From: Clonostachys chloroleuca | Taxonomy: Eukaryota > Ascomycota > Sordariomycetes > Hypocreales > Bionectriaceae | DNA: 64,000 nucleotides | Assembly: GCA_037952775.1 (NCBI GenBank) | Contig: JBANAY010000003.1 | Coordinates: 18,476,001 to 18,540,000 of the forward strand | Reading direction: 5' to 3' | In this document: positions 23,626-33,715 of the stretch, piece by piece | Layout: each line of letters opens with the position of its first letter | Position numbering within the stretch: position 1 is the first letter of the stretch | Notes under the pieces: model-generated | The model's input: the letters and a program-made list of their open reading frames with translations, nothing else | Told to the model about the DNA's origin: nothing | Database searches by the model: none | Position numbers and translations under genes: made by a program

Positions 23626-23655
<30 letters not shown>
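23626..23655 (+). repeat. A30 homopolymer
   Basis: Thirty consecutive A between CATCC and GCCACCC. No coding frame on the plus strand explains it. It could be a simple-sequence expansion or the 3' end of a retro-inserted poly(A) sequence, though no element is recognised on its 5' side. Confidence 0.85.
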
Positions 23656-23656
<1 letters not shown>

Positions 23657-24544
23657 CCACCCAACGTTCGTATCCGGCCATCGCATGTCTCGGTCACCGC
23701 CCTCTGGAACAAACATCTGGCAGCTAGGGGGGACAAAAAGTGAAGCGTCATGTGGAACTTGGGGTGCGAGAGAGAGGAGTGGTGGTAACATGATTGCCGA
23801 TGTATGGCCAAACCCTCGTTGTGCAAATTGTTTGCTGGCCGTCATCATTCGAGAGAGAGAGGCCCGATCGATGCCCGAATGTCAAACTCTGTTTTTGTTC
23901 TTGTATCTTTTTCTCTTACGGATGGATGCACGTTGTTTCCCCATCAAATATTTGTTGTTTCCTCGCAAACACATCATAGCGGGAAGGCAAAAGGATTTGG
24001 AGCGAGTCGGCGCTTGTGAAACGACATGGCGTCAACGTGGTTGGGTCGTTGTTTTTTGTGTGTGTTACCTCCCAACCTGCGAGTCTCATACGTACATGCT
24101 GTAGATCCTCCCACATTGCGCGACTCGGAAATATACATGCAGGTTGTGTGTGGGAGCACCCAACGGTTTCTCATCTCCGACGCCGTGGCCAGCAGGGAGA
24201 GAACTTTGAGCAATGCTGTGTGACGATGCTGTCACCACGCACGCCCGGTGCGAAGCCGCGGGAGGAAACGGGGAAATGGACTGGCTGTCTTGAGATATTT
24301 TCTGTCACCTTCTGGAAATGTGGCTGTCACAAGCTGCAGTTTGAAAGATGGCACAACGGCTGCAGGCAGCCCAAAGCAGCAAGGGAAATTTCGTAGGCTA
24401 GGACAAGACTCATCGAGGAGGAGGGGGGTTCAACTACTGTCTCACAATGAAAAACAGGCTCGATTAAGTGCTGGTATTAGCATATGTACGTATGTAGCTG
24501 TGACAACACTTTTCCTCGTGTGCCCGAGCAATCCCACTCCCCCT

Positions 24545-26851
24545 TTAATTCAGCACGAAGCTCTGACTTGTACCTTCAAACGAGGAGATGGTGCCCAGCA
24601 GGTTCTTGGAATCCCCATAGTACTTGAACCTGTACGTGCCTGGCTCGGCGTTGCCGGCCGTCTCCCAGGTGGCATCCACCTCGCTGTACCCGAGGAACCA
24701 GTCTGTCCGCCGCCACGTATATACGAGGAACCAGTCGGCGTCGTCGCGGACCCTGGTCCAGGTGCTGCCGTCCTGCCTCTCGACGGCCAGGTATGTCTGC
24801 TCGAGGCGGAGGTTGTTGCGGGGGTTGGCGCCCTGGAAGGTGGCCTTCACCACGTCACCGACCGCATATGTGGCGGACGGCTGGGTGACGACGGCGCCAA
24901 AGGACTTGCCTAGCGGGACGCCGTCTCTCACGACGCCCGTGATAAATGACAGGGAGTTGTCCCTGTTGTCGGGGGGAGTGGGCCTTGGGCTGGCTGCCCG
25001 GTCGCATCTGGGGACAGGTAGTTTAGGTTGCTGACGGTGAGGTTGATGTATGCGCTGAGCGAGTCCCTGCCGTAGAGGGTCGAGGCGCCCTCGTACCGCT
25101 GGATGTCATATTCCTCGGGCGTGGTGAGGTAGTGGGCATATGTGTTTGCAGGGCTGCTCAGGACCACTACTGGCTCCTCGTCCAGGAAGGTTGACGCTTC
25201 GGAGGCGACGGCCTCTCTCCACCGTCGGCCGGCCATGGTGGCAACCTCGCTGGGGCTGGTGATGATCAGGAACTGGCCAACGCGGAGCACCTGGATGTCT
25301 ACAATATTTGGTGTCCATGCGTAAGGGTCGGACATCTCGCCTACGTCTAGGAGGATGGGCTTTGGTCCATGGCACGCTTTTTGCTTCTCGGACGGGGTCT
25401 TCAGGAGGCCCTTGACCACTTCCCAGAGGGGGTTGGCATCTGGATCACCAGAGTCTCCTTGCTTGAAGTCGAACATGCCTGGCCAGTCAGATGTACCTGC
25501 GGCGAAGGAATATCCAAGAGCGGCTGGGCAGGTCTGGCCCTTGGTCCCATCTGCGCGGGTGAACTCCCAATATTGCATGTCATGGAAGAAATGGAATGAC
25601 TTGACAGAAGACCCAACCACGGGCTTCGAACTGGATAAAGAGTTCTGGTCATCGAGCGTTAGTGAGTGGAGGCTATGCATTGGCTTGCACAATATGAGAC
25701 TTACATATGCTTTTCTGGCAGCAGTCACCTGTCGGCTTGCGATTTCGTAGCAGCTGGAGATGCCCAGGTCGAGAGCCTGAAACTTGGGTCCTCGTCCATG
25801 ACATGCGTCGACAGTGCCGTCTGAGCAGGTGCTTGTCTTGACATCACACTGCTGGCCTGAGCCATCATCACACCAAGCGCCCAATACGTTGGGCGATGTA
25901 TCTGCATGATTTGCCTGGCTGAATGCCGCTACGAATCCATCCGCAACGCCGTCTGAACCAGTCAGCTCTTTCTCGAACAACCAGGCAGCAAGGCCCTTGT
26001 TGTCGCCGGCGGCATGTGTATTGTTGCCGAGCATGGATGTGGCGTGGACTGCATGCCATGTGAGAACACCGATGCTCTTGCTATCAGAAGCACGCTTGAA
26101 GCGGAGCAAGGTGAGCGTCGTGTCGACACTATCACTGTACTTGGCACGTTCATCTGCAGGGTTGGCCTCGTAGGCATAGATGGAGCGGTTGATAGCGCCA
26201 TCCTCAACTTCTGCTGTGGCAACATCAAGATAACCCTATCGTCCAAAGTCAGTCAGTCTATTCAGGCAAGGGAATTGGATCGCTTACCTCTTGGAGACTC
26301 TCCTGAGCCCGCTTGATGGAGAGAACAGCACCATCGACAATAGCCTGGTAACTCTGCTTGTCAAAGCCAAATGTAGTAATCTGAGGAAGAAGATAATTGA
26401 ACCAGGCTCCAGGACCAGCATGGCTGTGCGTGGCCGTCACAGCAATGTTGTGGTCGCCGTAAAGCGCATAGTCACCACCCAGAGCCTTGAGGGCCTCCAA
26501 GATGCCATTGCGCATGGCAGTGTCGCCGGACTGGATATCCAGAACCAGGTAAACGAAGCGGTCTTCTGGTTTATTGACATCGCCAACAATGAAGGCTCGG
26601 CTGTATAGCCGCTGTCGCAGCCCGGCGCCTTTCTGGGCCAGGTCGGCGTAACCAGCGAAGCCTATTTCGACAACAGGGCCAGTAATGTCAGCTTTTCCTA
26701 CGCCGATCAGGTATTTGTCGCCATCTGCACGGCCCTCGAGCTTAGGCCCGTCTCCTGCAGTAGCCCGGGCAAATACACCCGGGACGAGTGAGAAGGCCAG
26801 CAGTGTGGCTAACAGAAGCCCGATAAAGGACTGCCTCTTAACCAACTCCAT
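24545..26851 (-). CDS. Neutral (alkaline) ceramidase, secreted
   Basis: Hydrolyses ceramide to sphingosine and fatty acid (EC 3.5.1.23 family). Exons are 26288..26851, 25705..26235 and 24545..25644; the second intron has CTAAC before GACCAG. A signal peptide is clear (QSFIGLLLATLLAFSLVPGV). Family motifs are ADITGPVVEIGFAGYA near the start, the metal-binding ATHSHAGPGAW, WHAVHATSM, and the nucleophile-serine motif NHADTSPNVLG. A C-terminal immunoglobulin-like domain ends with FEGTSQSFVLN. The frame breaks in the third exon at a G6 run on the plus strand (24971-24976, C6 in the coding sense). Restoring one base joins YLSPDATGQPAQGPLPP to DNRDNSLSFITGVV and gives 731 residues, the usual family length. 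Without it the protein would lose its C-terminal domain. ATG 26851 starts the signal peptide; longer frames upstream lack support. Confidence 0.92.
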
Positions 26852-28490
26852 GATTGGGGCAAACTGGGAGGCGCAGCTAAGTGGAGGGGGTTGGAGAGCA
26901 AAAAGAGACGTCTCCAGACAGCCTATGTATTGCGTTGGAGATGTGCGGCCCTCGCACCGCTGGTGATGCATGAATATATACTCAGACTCAGGTCGTGGTT
27001 GGCCATCTACCCCAGCCAACCTTTGCCACTTTGAGATACGTATAAGTGGAAGGTCGAGTACACGCAAACCCAGCTGGCAATTTTGGGCGAGGGGTCCGAG
27101 ATTATCTCGGCTCACAAGGGCAGGTTGGAAGCAAGATTCGGATTGGGGGGCCGCATCGTTTACCATGCAATGCAGCCATGGGCATCAACTGACCACTCGT
27201 GCCGGCCGCCTGGGGTTACCTTGGCCTGCGTGCTGCATCCTGATGACGAACCAGCCCAAGCGATGGGCGAGAGATGGTTGCAACGTCATGGACCTGCTCA
27301 GGGTTGTATCGGCCACGCTGCTGGCCTATGAGAGAGGAACAAGAGGAAGTGCCGGATTCAGCCCAGATAGCGGATGGCGAGCTGACTCGAGCCGACTGCA
27401 GTTCATGGAGCTGAGGGCGGGCAGCTAAGCCAGTGCTGGGGTTAGTGGTGCAGGTGCCCCTAAGCGGTAGGTCCGGAGGTTAATTGCAGGGAAGCAGCAT
27501 TGACTATTGGCGGGCCCATGTCCCCCTCTAAGGCACATACTCCGGGTACATGTATGATGTAGGCCGCCTGTTGCCGCCCCCGCCATCCTGCTAACACGCC
27601 GCAACATCTCAATCCAGCTGGTTCCGACCTCTATACTATCCATGCTTCATGGGCAGATAAAGCGTTGGCAGAGCTCACCTCACATTTACTGGGGCTTCAG
27701 AACCTGTATCAGGTGCTTGGGGAGAGTATGCCGTCAACTTTTTGTGTTGAAGGGGGATAGTCACTAGGCTTGACTCGAGGCTCTCAATCATGGCAGTGTC
27801 GTCCAGCATACATATACGGCGATCATCATTAAAAGCAAGCATAGAGTAAACGTTCTAAAGATATCCAAGACTATACGGCTACAAGGTAAGACATGCAAGT
27901 GAGAAACCACAGCGTCGAGATGTAAGCAACCGCAATTTAATGTCAAGAAACAAGCAGCGTCACGCCAATGGGTAAAGGATGAAACCTCGACCACCTCTTA
28001 CTTTGTAAATAGAACTGAATCGGCTATACTAGAGGTTTACAAATTTTATCTCGTTATTCGGAATTTATCTACTGGTAAGCCTGGGAGTAAGCGATCAGTT
28101 TCAACTATCTGTTCACTCACCTCACCTCATCTCAGTACGCTTTCTTTCAATTAAGATTGATCAGTGGATATCACCGCACGGAAAATATCTGGTTTAAAGA
28201 AAATAAACACCGTGATTACCATGTCCTATTTGGGCTTTTAGGATTCTCGCTCATCTGTTCTCGCCTCTCGCTTGGGTGTGGCCATGGGTTGCTACTTCAT
28301 GTCAATCTTCACATCATCCGATTCGTCAGACAATTCGGGGTCTGCGAGGCGAGAAATTCGCCGTATGTAAATTACTAATGACTCCCTTGAGACTATCAAT
28401 CCACAAAATGAATGAGCCCCATGTCCCTGCTGACGATCCGAAGCGGCAGCCTCGTTCCCGGCTATGCGAAGAGAGCGAGCCGTCCCGGGA
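26852..28490. other. Intergenic region upstream of ceramidase
   Basis: Contains the ceramidase promoter side. ORFs at 26970-27428 and elsewhere resemble nothing. No gene is supported. Confidence 0.5.
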
Positions 28491-28766
28491 TCACAGTTTC
28501 TCCTCCCTGCCTGATCCAAGCCAAGAGGGAACCCATCCGTACCGATAGCAAACATAACTATCCGCCACAGCGCCTAGAGAAAGCCCAACAACGATGTTGC
28601 GGCGGGTCTTACTGCTAAGATTACTCCACGCCCAAGTCCGAGCTGGCGCATTGGTACTCATGGGTCTTGCGAACGCTGCCCTGGCATGCGGGAGGGAAAT
28701 GGAAGGAATATTGCCGGTGACTGCCTTGCCGAGGCGAAGGGGAAGTTGCTTGAAAATGGCCTGCAT
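28491..28766 (-). CDS. Small mitochondrial-type single-pass membrane protein, function unknown
   Basis: A single exon of 91 residues. The N-terminus is basic and amphipathic without acidic residues (MQAIFKQLPLRLGKAVTGNI, then ARAAFARPMS), resembling a mitochondrial presequence. One hydrophobic segment lies at about residues 56-76 (RNIVVGLSLGAVADSYVCYR), followed by a short polar tail ending in EEKL. Size and layout resemble small inner-membrane or respiratory-complex assembly proteins of fungi, but I do not recognise the family. The ATG at 28766 and TGA at 28491 are clear and no intron is needed. The opposite-strand ORF here is a shadow. Confidence 0.6.
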   Translation of the reverse strand: MQAIFKQLPLRLGKAVTGNIPSISLPHARAAFARPMSTNAPARTWAWSNLSSKTRRNIVVGLSLGAVADSYVCYRYGWVPSWLGSGREEKL

Positions 28767-29137
28767 GTTGGCTTATAATTGGCTTTCGCTGCTGACCAAA
28801 TGAATGATAAGGTAAGAGTGTGTGATCGTGTGGCAATGCCGAAGCAAACTCTTGCAGGTATGAATGTATTTTCTGAACGTAGTTTTATGAATTGTGAACC
28901 GCTGTTTCTATTTCTATCTGATTCCTTGTAAGATAGCTTCCATTTATACCTATATATCGTCTGTCTTCTTGGCCTTACGAGTATTAGTGTTAGTCGTTAT
29001 GCTTAACCATAACGTCTTATGGCAGCGCTAACACCAGCATCCAGCCCCGTTGACTCTCCATGCGTTATGCCAAAATACGCCCTTTATACCCATTATTAAA
29101 ATCCCGTAAGGCGCATATCGTTATTGTTTGTGTCAGC
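28767..29137. other. Short intergenic region between small membrane protein and SRS2
   Basis: AT-rich, 371 nt, presumably the promoter of the small gene and the 3'UTR of SRS2. Nothing else seen. Confidence 0.5.
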
Positions 29138-32086
29138 CTACCGGCCCTTTGGCCGATTCATCGTCAGTGGCTTGAATGGTTTTCGCAAGCGGTCTAACGA
29201 CGGAGCCGGCCCCATCCCAACTGGTCGCCTGACACCCAGCCGAGTGCCAGCAGTGGTGAATGTAGTGGAATGAAAAACAGCTGCTGGTCGGCTAGAAGCC
29301 GATGCCTCATTGGTGGGCTCGTTCTCAGGTTCTTCCGGAGAAGGTTGTCTTGGAGGCGAACTAGAAAAACAAGGGTATTGCTTTCCTGCTCCATCTTGTC
29401 CTGGCTTTGCAACCGTTGGTCGCATGGGCCGCTTCCCAACCCCAAGCTTGTGCTGTGCAAGCGCCGGATCCAAAATTGGCTGTTGCCTTCCTGAAATCCC
29501 GATAGGCACCGATGCTTGGGGCCGGGAGCCGTGCTGGAGCTGTTTACCGAGAGAGGAACTGCCAATCTTCGCCTCTGGGGGCCCAGTACCAGCGGCTCCG
29601 GTAGCCTTGGATACGAATCCGAGTAAGCTCTTCTGGTTTGAATCACGGTGTGTTGATCCTTTTGTGACCTTTTTGTTGCCAGAGGGCTGGTTTTCTTTCG
29701 CGGCTAGTGATGCCGAAATGGTTGATCGGGCCTGCCCAGCAGTCATAAATCCAGGCAGTGACGACATTGTGAAATGACTTGAATCCTCCATTGTAGTCGA
29801 GTAGGTTTTGAACAGGGGCTGATCCGCATTCCCCGAGTTGCACTTTTCGGTATCTTTCCGTTGTCGCTTTGGCGCTCGTGCGTAATGCTGCTCGCCATTT
29901 TCTTCAGTCCCATCTGAGTTCTTTGGGTCGATTGGGCTCAAGGGAAAAGTATCATCTTCGGGTGAAAACATGGACGGCAGATTGTCAAATACCCTCTTTT
30001 CCGGGGGCGCCTCTCTACCAAGAATCTTGGCCACACTTTCAAGCACCTTCTTATCAATGGAAGGACCACGGGCAGCAAAGGCCTTCGAAGCAAAGGGTGC
30101 AACAAAATTGGAAAGTTCGACCTTATTGCTCAGTCCCTGTGGGCCGTAAAGAGGACAGCTGAGATACAGCATTGCCTGGGCCCTTGTCATGGCGACATAC
30201 AGAAGACGGCGTTCTTCTTCTATATCTTCTGATCGCGAGTGAGGAATGGAGCCTACGTAGACGGATGGTACAAATACAACAGGCCACTCGAGGCCTTTCG
30301 CGGCATGTATCGTGGAGATGGTAACCATGGATGATTTATCCCCATCCCCATCATCCCGCTGTGCATCAGATGCCAGTGAGACATTGGCCAAAAACTTGCC
30401 AAGGATATCGTCCTCTTTTGTTTGAGTTACGTTGTCGATCTCCGGAAGCTCCTCGGTATCCATCTGACTGTAATCTCTCATGAAATCCTTGACGAGATTC
30501 ATGAATTCCTGAACGTTGGCCCATCTTGTTTCGTGTTCCTCTGGATATTCAAGCTCCAGATACCTTTTAAAACTGAGCTGATTAAGAAGCGAGTCTATTA
30601 GGTCGATAAGGGTAACAGCCCCATCTTTTGTGATTGCATCCGCCTTCTTTCGTAGGGTGAATATCGTATTCAAAAGGCCAGAGCTAAGCCTTTGCTCCAT
30701 GTTCGCTCTGATGTTCGTAGATGCTCGGCGCTCACCACGACAATGTTTGCATAGGACCGCCCAAACAGATATCTTTGCCTGTTCAGCCTCTTCAAGCAGG
30801 GATTTGACCGTGACATCTCCTACGCCCCTTCGTGGAACATTGATAATGCGTGCAATAACATCATTGTTATCTGGTTGGTGCACTGCTCGTAAATAGTCGA
30901 GCAGGATTTTGATTTCTCTCCGCTCGTAGAACTTTTTACCGCCAATCATCTGATATGCAACGCCAGCCTTGCCGAGCGCAGACTCAATATGTCTTGAAAG
31001 CGACGCCGACCGTAAAAGGATCGCCACATCTTCGTTCTTCAGCATACCTCCAAACATCATACCAAGACGTTTGATTTCAGAGACAATCCATTCTCCTTCT
31101 GTTGAGGTTGAGCCAAGGCTTCGTAGAACCGGTTGCGTACACTTAGTATGAACCGGCCGAAGAACCTTTTTGTATCGATTTTTATCCTCCTCGATGACTT
31201 GCAGCGAAATATCCAATATGTACTGGGAAGATCGGTAGTTCTCTTCCAGAGAGACTTCCTCGGTTTCCGGATATTCACGTAGTAGGCGGTAAAGATTCCG
31301 CACTTCAGCTGATCTCCAGCCGTAGATACTTTGATCAGGGTCACCGACAATGGTAATCCGTTCCCTTGCTTGTGCGAAGAGTTTCATCAATTCGTATTGA
31401 ATACCGTTTGTGTCTTGATACTCGTCGATGAGAACAGTCTGAACGTTGGAGACGCATTCTGGATTTTTCCGAAGAAGTTCCACGCATTTGACTAGGAGAT
31501 CGTCGAAGTCGACAAGATTAGACCTTTCCAGGTGGTCTTGGTACTCAGCAAAACACCTTGCGAGATCTGGGTGTTCCTGCTGTTTGTTCTTTTGGCCCTT
31601 GGGAGCATTGACAGAAGGCGTCCCCTTGGCTTTTTTCTTGCTGATCCATGCCTTTGCGTACGATGGCTCGACCTTTAGGTCCAATCTTTTGCAAATTCGC
31701 TGAATGATAGCCTTGGAGTCTCCGTCGTCTGCGATATTGAATTTGGACTCCAGCCCAATGTGGCGGCCATAGATGGAGAGGTAGCGCCTGGCTATCGAAT
31801 GAAAAGTGCCCAAAATAATCTTCTTTTCTACCTCCTCTCCCAGCAACTTTCCGATTCTTTCCTTCATTTCTCGTGCAGCTTTGATGGTGAATGTAGCGAC
31901 AATAACATCGGAGGGCCTATAGCCCATATGTTGGATGAGCCATACCACACGAGAAGTCAGCGTGTGGGTTTTGCCACTTCCTGGGCCCGCCAGAATGGCC
32001 ACTGTAGAGGCCTCGGAAGTTACCGCACGATGCTGCGCTTTGTTCAAGGACCTCAAGATGGTGTTCTCGAGGTTTGGTTTCGACAT
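29138..32086 (-). CDS. SRS2: ATP-dependent DNA helicase Srs2 (UvrD/Rep family)
   Basis: A 3'-to-5' superfamily-1 helicase that strips Rad51 filaments and restrains recombination. A single exon encodes 982 residues from ATG 32086; the longer ORF starts at TTG. Motifs in order are Q-motif LNKAQHRAV, Walker A AGPGSGKT, Ia VATFTIKAA, DEXX motif IDEYQDT, III GDPDQSIYGWR, IV LEENYRSSQ, V TISTIHAAKGLEWPVVFV and VI EERRLLYVAMTRA. The helicase core fills about residues 1-650. The tail is disordered, with basic and Pro/Ser-rich parts, and ends in a short conserved-looking segment (RKPFKPLTMNRPKGR). In yeast the Srs2 tail binds PCNA and SUMO; no clear PCNA box is visible here. The Neurospora counterpart is mus-50. 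No frame break is seen over 2.9 kb. Confidence 0.92.
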   Translation of the reverse strand: MSKPNLENTILRSLNKAQHRAVTSEASTVAILAGPGSGKTHTLTSRVVWLIQHMGYRPSDVIVATFTIKAAREMKERIGKLLGEEVEKKIILGTFHSIARRYLSIYGRHIGLESKFNIADDGDSKAIIQRICKRLDLKVEPSYAKAWISKKKAKGTPSVNAPKGQKNKQQEHPDLARCFAEYQDHLERSNLVDFDDLLVKCVELLRKNPECVSNVQTVLIDEYQDTNGIQYELMKLFAQARERITIVGDPDQSIYGWRSAEVRNLYRLLREYPETEEVSLEENYRSSQYILDISLQVIEEDKNRYKKVLRPVHTKCTQPVLRSLGSTSTEGEWIVSEIKRLGMMFGGMLKNEDVAILLRSASLSRHIESALGKAGVAYQMIGGKKFYERREIKILLDYLRAVHQPDNNDVIARIINVPRRGVGDVTVKSLLEEAEQAKISVWAVLCKHCRGERRASTNIRANMEQRLSSGLLNTIFTLRKKADAITKDGAVTLIDLIDSLLNQLSFKRYLELEYPEEHETRWANVQEFMNLVKDFMRDYSQMDTEELPEIDNVTQTKEDDILGKFLANVSLASDAQRDDGDGDKSSMVTISTIHAAKGLEWPVVFVPSVYVGSIPHSRSEDIEEERRLLYVAMTRAQAMLYLSCPLYGPQGLSNKVELSNFVAPFASKAFAARGPSIDKKVLESVAKILGREAPPEKRVFDNLPSMFSPEDDTFPLSPIDPKNSDGTEENGEQHYARAPKRQRKDTEKCNSGNADQPLFKTYSTTMEDSSHFTMSSLPGFMTAGQARSTISASLAAKENQPSGNKKVTKGSTHRDSNQKSLLGFVSKATGAAGTGPPEAKIGSSSLGKQLQHGSRPQASVPIGISGRQQPILDPALAQHKLGVGKRPMRPTVAKPGQDGAGKQYPCFSSSPPRQPSPEEPENEPTNEASASSRPAAVFHSTTFTTAGTRLGVRRPVGMGPAPSLDRLRKPFKPLTMNRPKGR

Positions 32087-33715
32087 TGTGGTATCAGTGC
32101 ATCCAGGAGGATGTCCGGAGGGTGGGATTTGTAGCAATTGGTTAACATTGGGTTAGCCCACACGTTCTCGATGGCGAATCAGCATCACAGTTAAATGGGA
32201 GGCTTGGTACAGGCCGATCTCAAGACACTCGCTCTCATACGCCGACACGCGTGGATGATACACACGCGACGCGGATTAGCTATAATCAGTCGCGAAGTCA
32301 TGTGACTGCATGACTGACTAAGCTTCTCTCGAGCGCCAGTTAGAGAGAGCGTCCAGCTTAAAACAACGAGATGACGCATACTGGTTGGTGCCTCGGTTTG
32401 TAGACAAAATTTACCAAAATGTTCGTGGACACCATTCGGAATTCTCTTTTATTCTTCTGAGTCTATGCAAATCAATAATGCTCTTCAGATGTGACACCTT
32501 GATCCTGCTACTCTCTCATGGTTTGGGTACCTACCCGGTAGAGAGAAAATATGGCACATCCAGAACCTCGAGCGTTGAATTTCAGTATAATTCCAAAACA
32601 ATTAATTAACATAATATCGAGCTAAATACTGTGGAATAACTTATGATTGTCTAATTATTGTGTTTGGGGTAGTTAGCTACCAAGAAAACAAGGTCCTGGT
32701 ATGAAAAGAGCTTTGATATGCCATGTTCTATGTCAGTCGTTTGCCTGTCTCGGGCAGGTCACCTCCCTAGAATGCGTAAGTGTTTGTGCATTATTTGGGA
32801 TGGCTCAATTATCGCATTTCTCAGTCGAGACTACAATGTGGCACCATCATTATAACGCCATCAAAAACTAGCAGACCGCACTTGTGATACTGCGTGATGA
32901 GTGTTGGAATCACACCAAACATATGCCACGATGTAACCGCCGACCAAGGTCTTAAAAATAGCTAGGCTGATGGCTAGGCGAGTGAAGTGGCGGATTGTGA
33001 AACATCTTGCGACACCACCATACGACAACAACACTAGCATGTTAACGGCCGGGAATGTCTCGACACGGCGAACGAGCACATGGCTTGTGGAAACTCCACT
33101 GAATCCCTACAACGCCTCATGATACAGAAATGAGATGGAGTTAAAAACTCATTGCCCTGGGAAGTTGGGGGCAAATGGGAAGTGTGCTGGCCTAGGTTAA
33201 GTGCTATCTGCAAGCTCTTAACCCCGCCTATATCGACACGATTGGATAGCATAAAGAGTGGAGGGGGTTGGCACCTGCAGCACAGCCCGTTGATCGCCAA
33301 TCACATCCCTTGTTTCTCTCAACGTCGGCGCTTAAACGTTAGACTATCACCAACTTCCATCCAACCACAGGCCGTAATCCCAATCACTCTCGCACCGCTT
33401 CTCCCCAGTCTCGGCCACTGCCATGGATCTTATGCATGTCCTAGCCATTTTAGAGTCCTGCCACTGAGCCACATGTGAACCTCTTGGAGACCCCAGCAAG
33501 CCCATTCGCCATCCTCAGCGCTTAACCACCGACGCTACGATGGCAGATCACACAACCCAACGTTGGGTCTCCACGTCCTATATACTCACCCTGTGCCGTC
33601 CAACCGAGTTTCACTTTGTGCCTGATCGAACTGTGTGTCTCGTTGTTGCCATCACTTGAAGATCACATTTCGCTGCGGTCACGTCGCTCTTCGTCCTTAA
33701 AGGACTTGTCCCACC
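32087..33715. other. Divergent intergenic region between SRS2 and the type-I membrane-protein gene
   Basis: AT-rich near 32580-32760, then CT-rich leader-like sequence before ATG 33716. No gene is supported. Confidence 0.5.

Larger units (their letters stand above)
17424..24544. other. 7.1-kb stretch without a recognisable gene
   Basis: No ORF with family resemblance and no plausible splice chain was found on either strand. The stretch contains tandem G-quadruplex motifs, a 24-bp inverted repeat, CATA/TACA simple repeats near 20890-20910 and an A30 run (listed separately). Many ORFs overlap on opposite strands, as expected for non-coding GC-balanced DNA. It may hold non-coding transcripts or a decayed insertion; neither can be shown from sequence alone. 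Confidence 0.5.

Noticed and set aside
23544..24104. 186-codon plus-strand ORF
   Set aside because: Reads through the A30 run as poly-lysine; composition is not protein-like and the overlapping opposite-strand ORFs are equally long.
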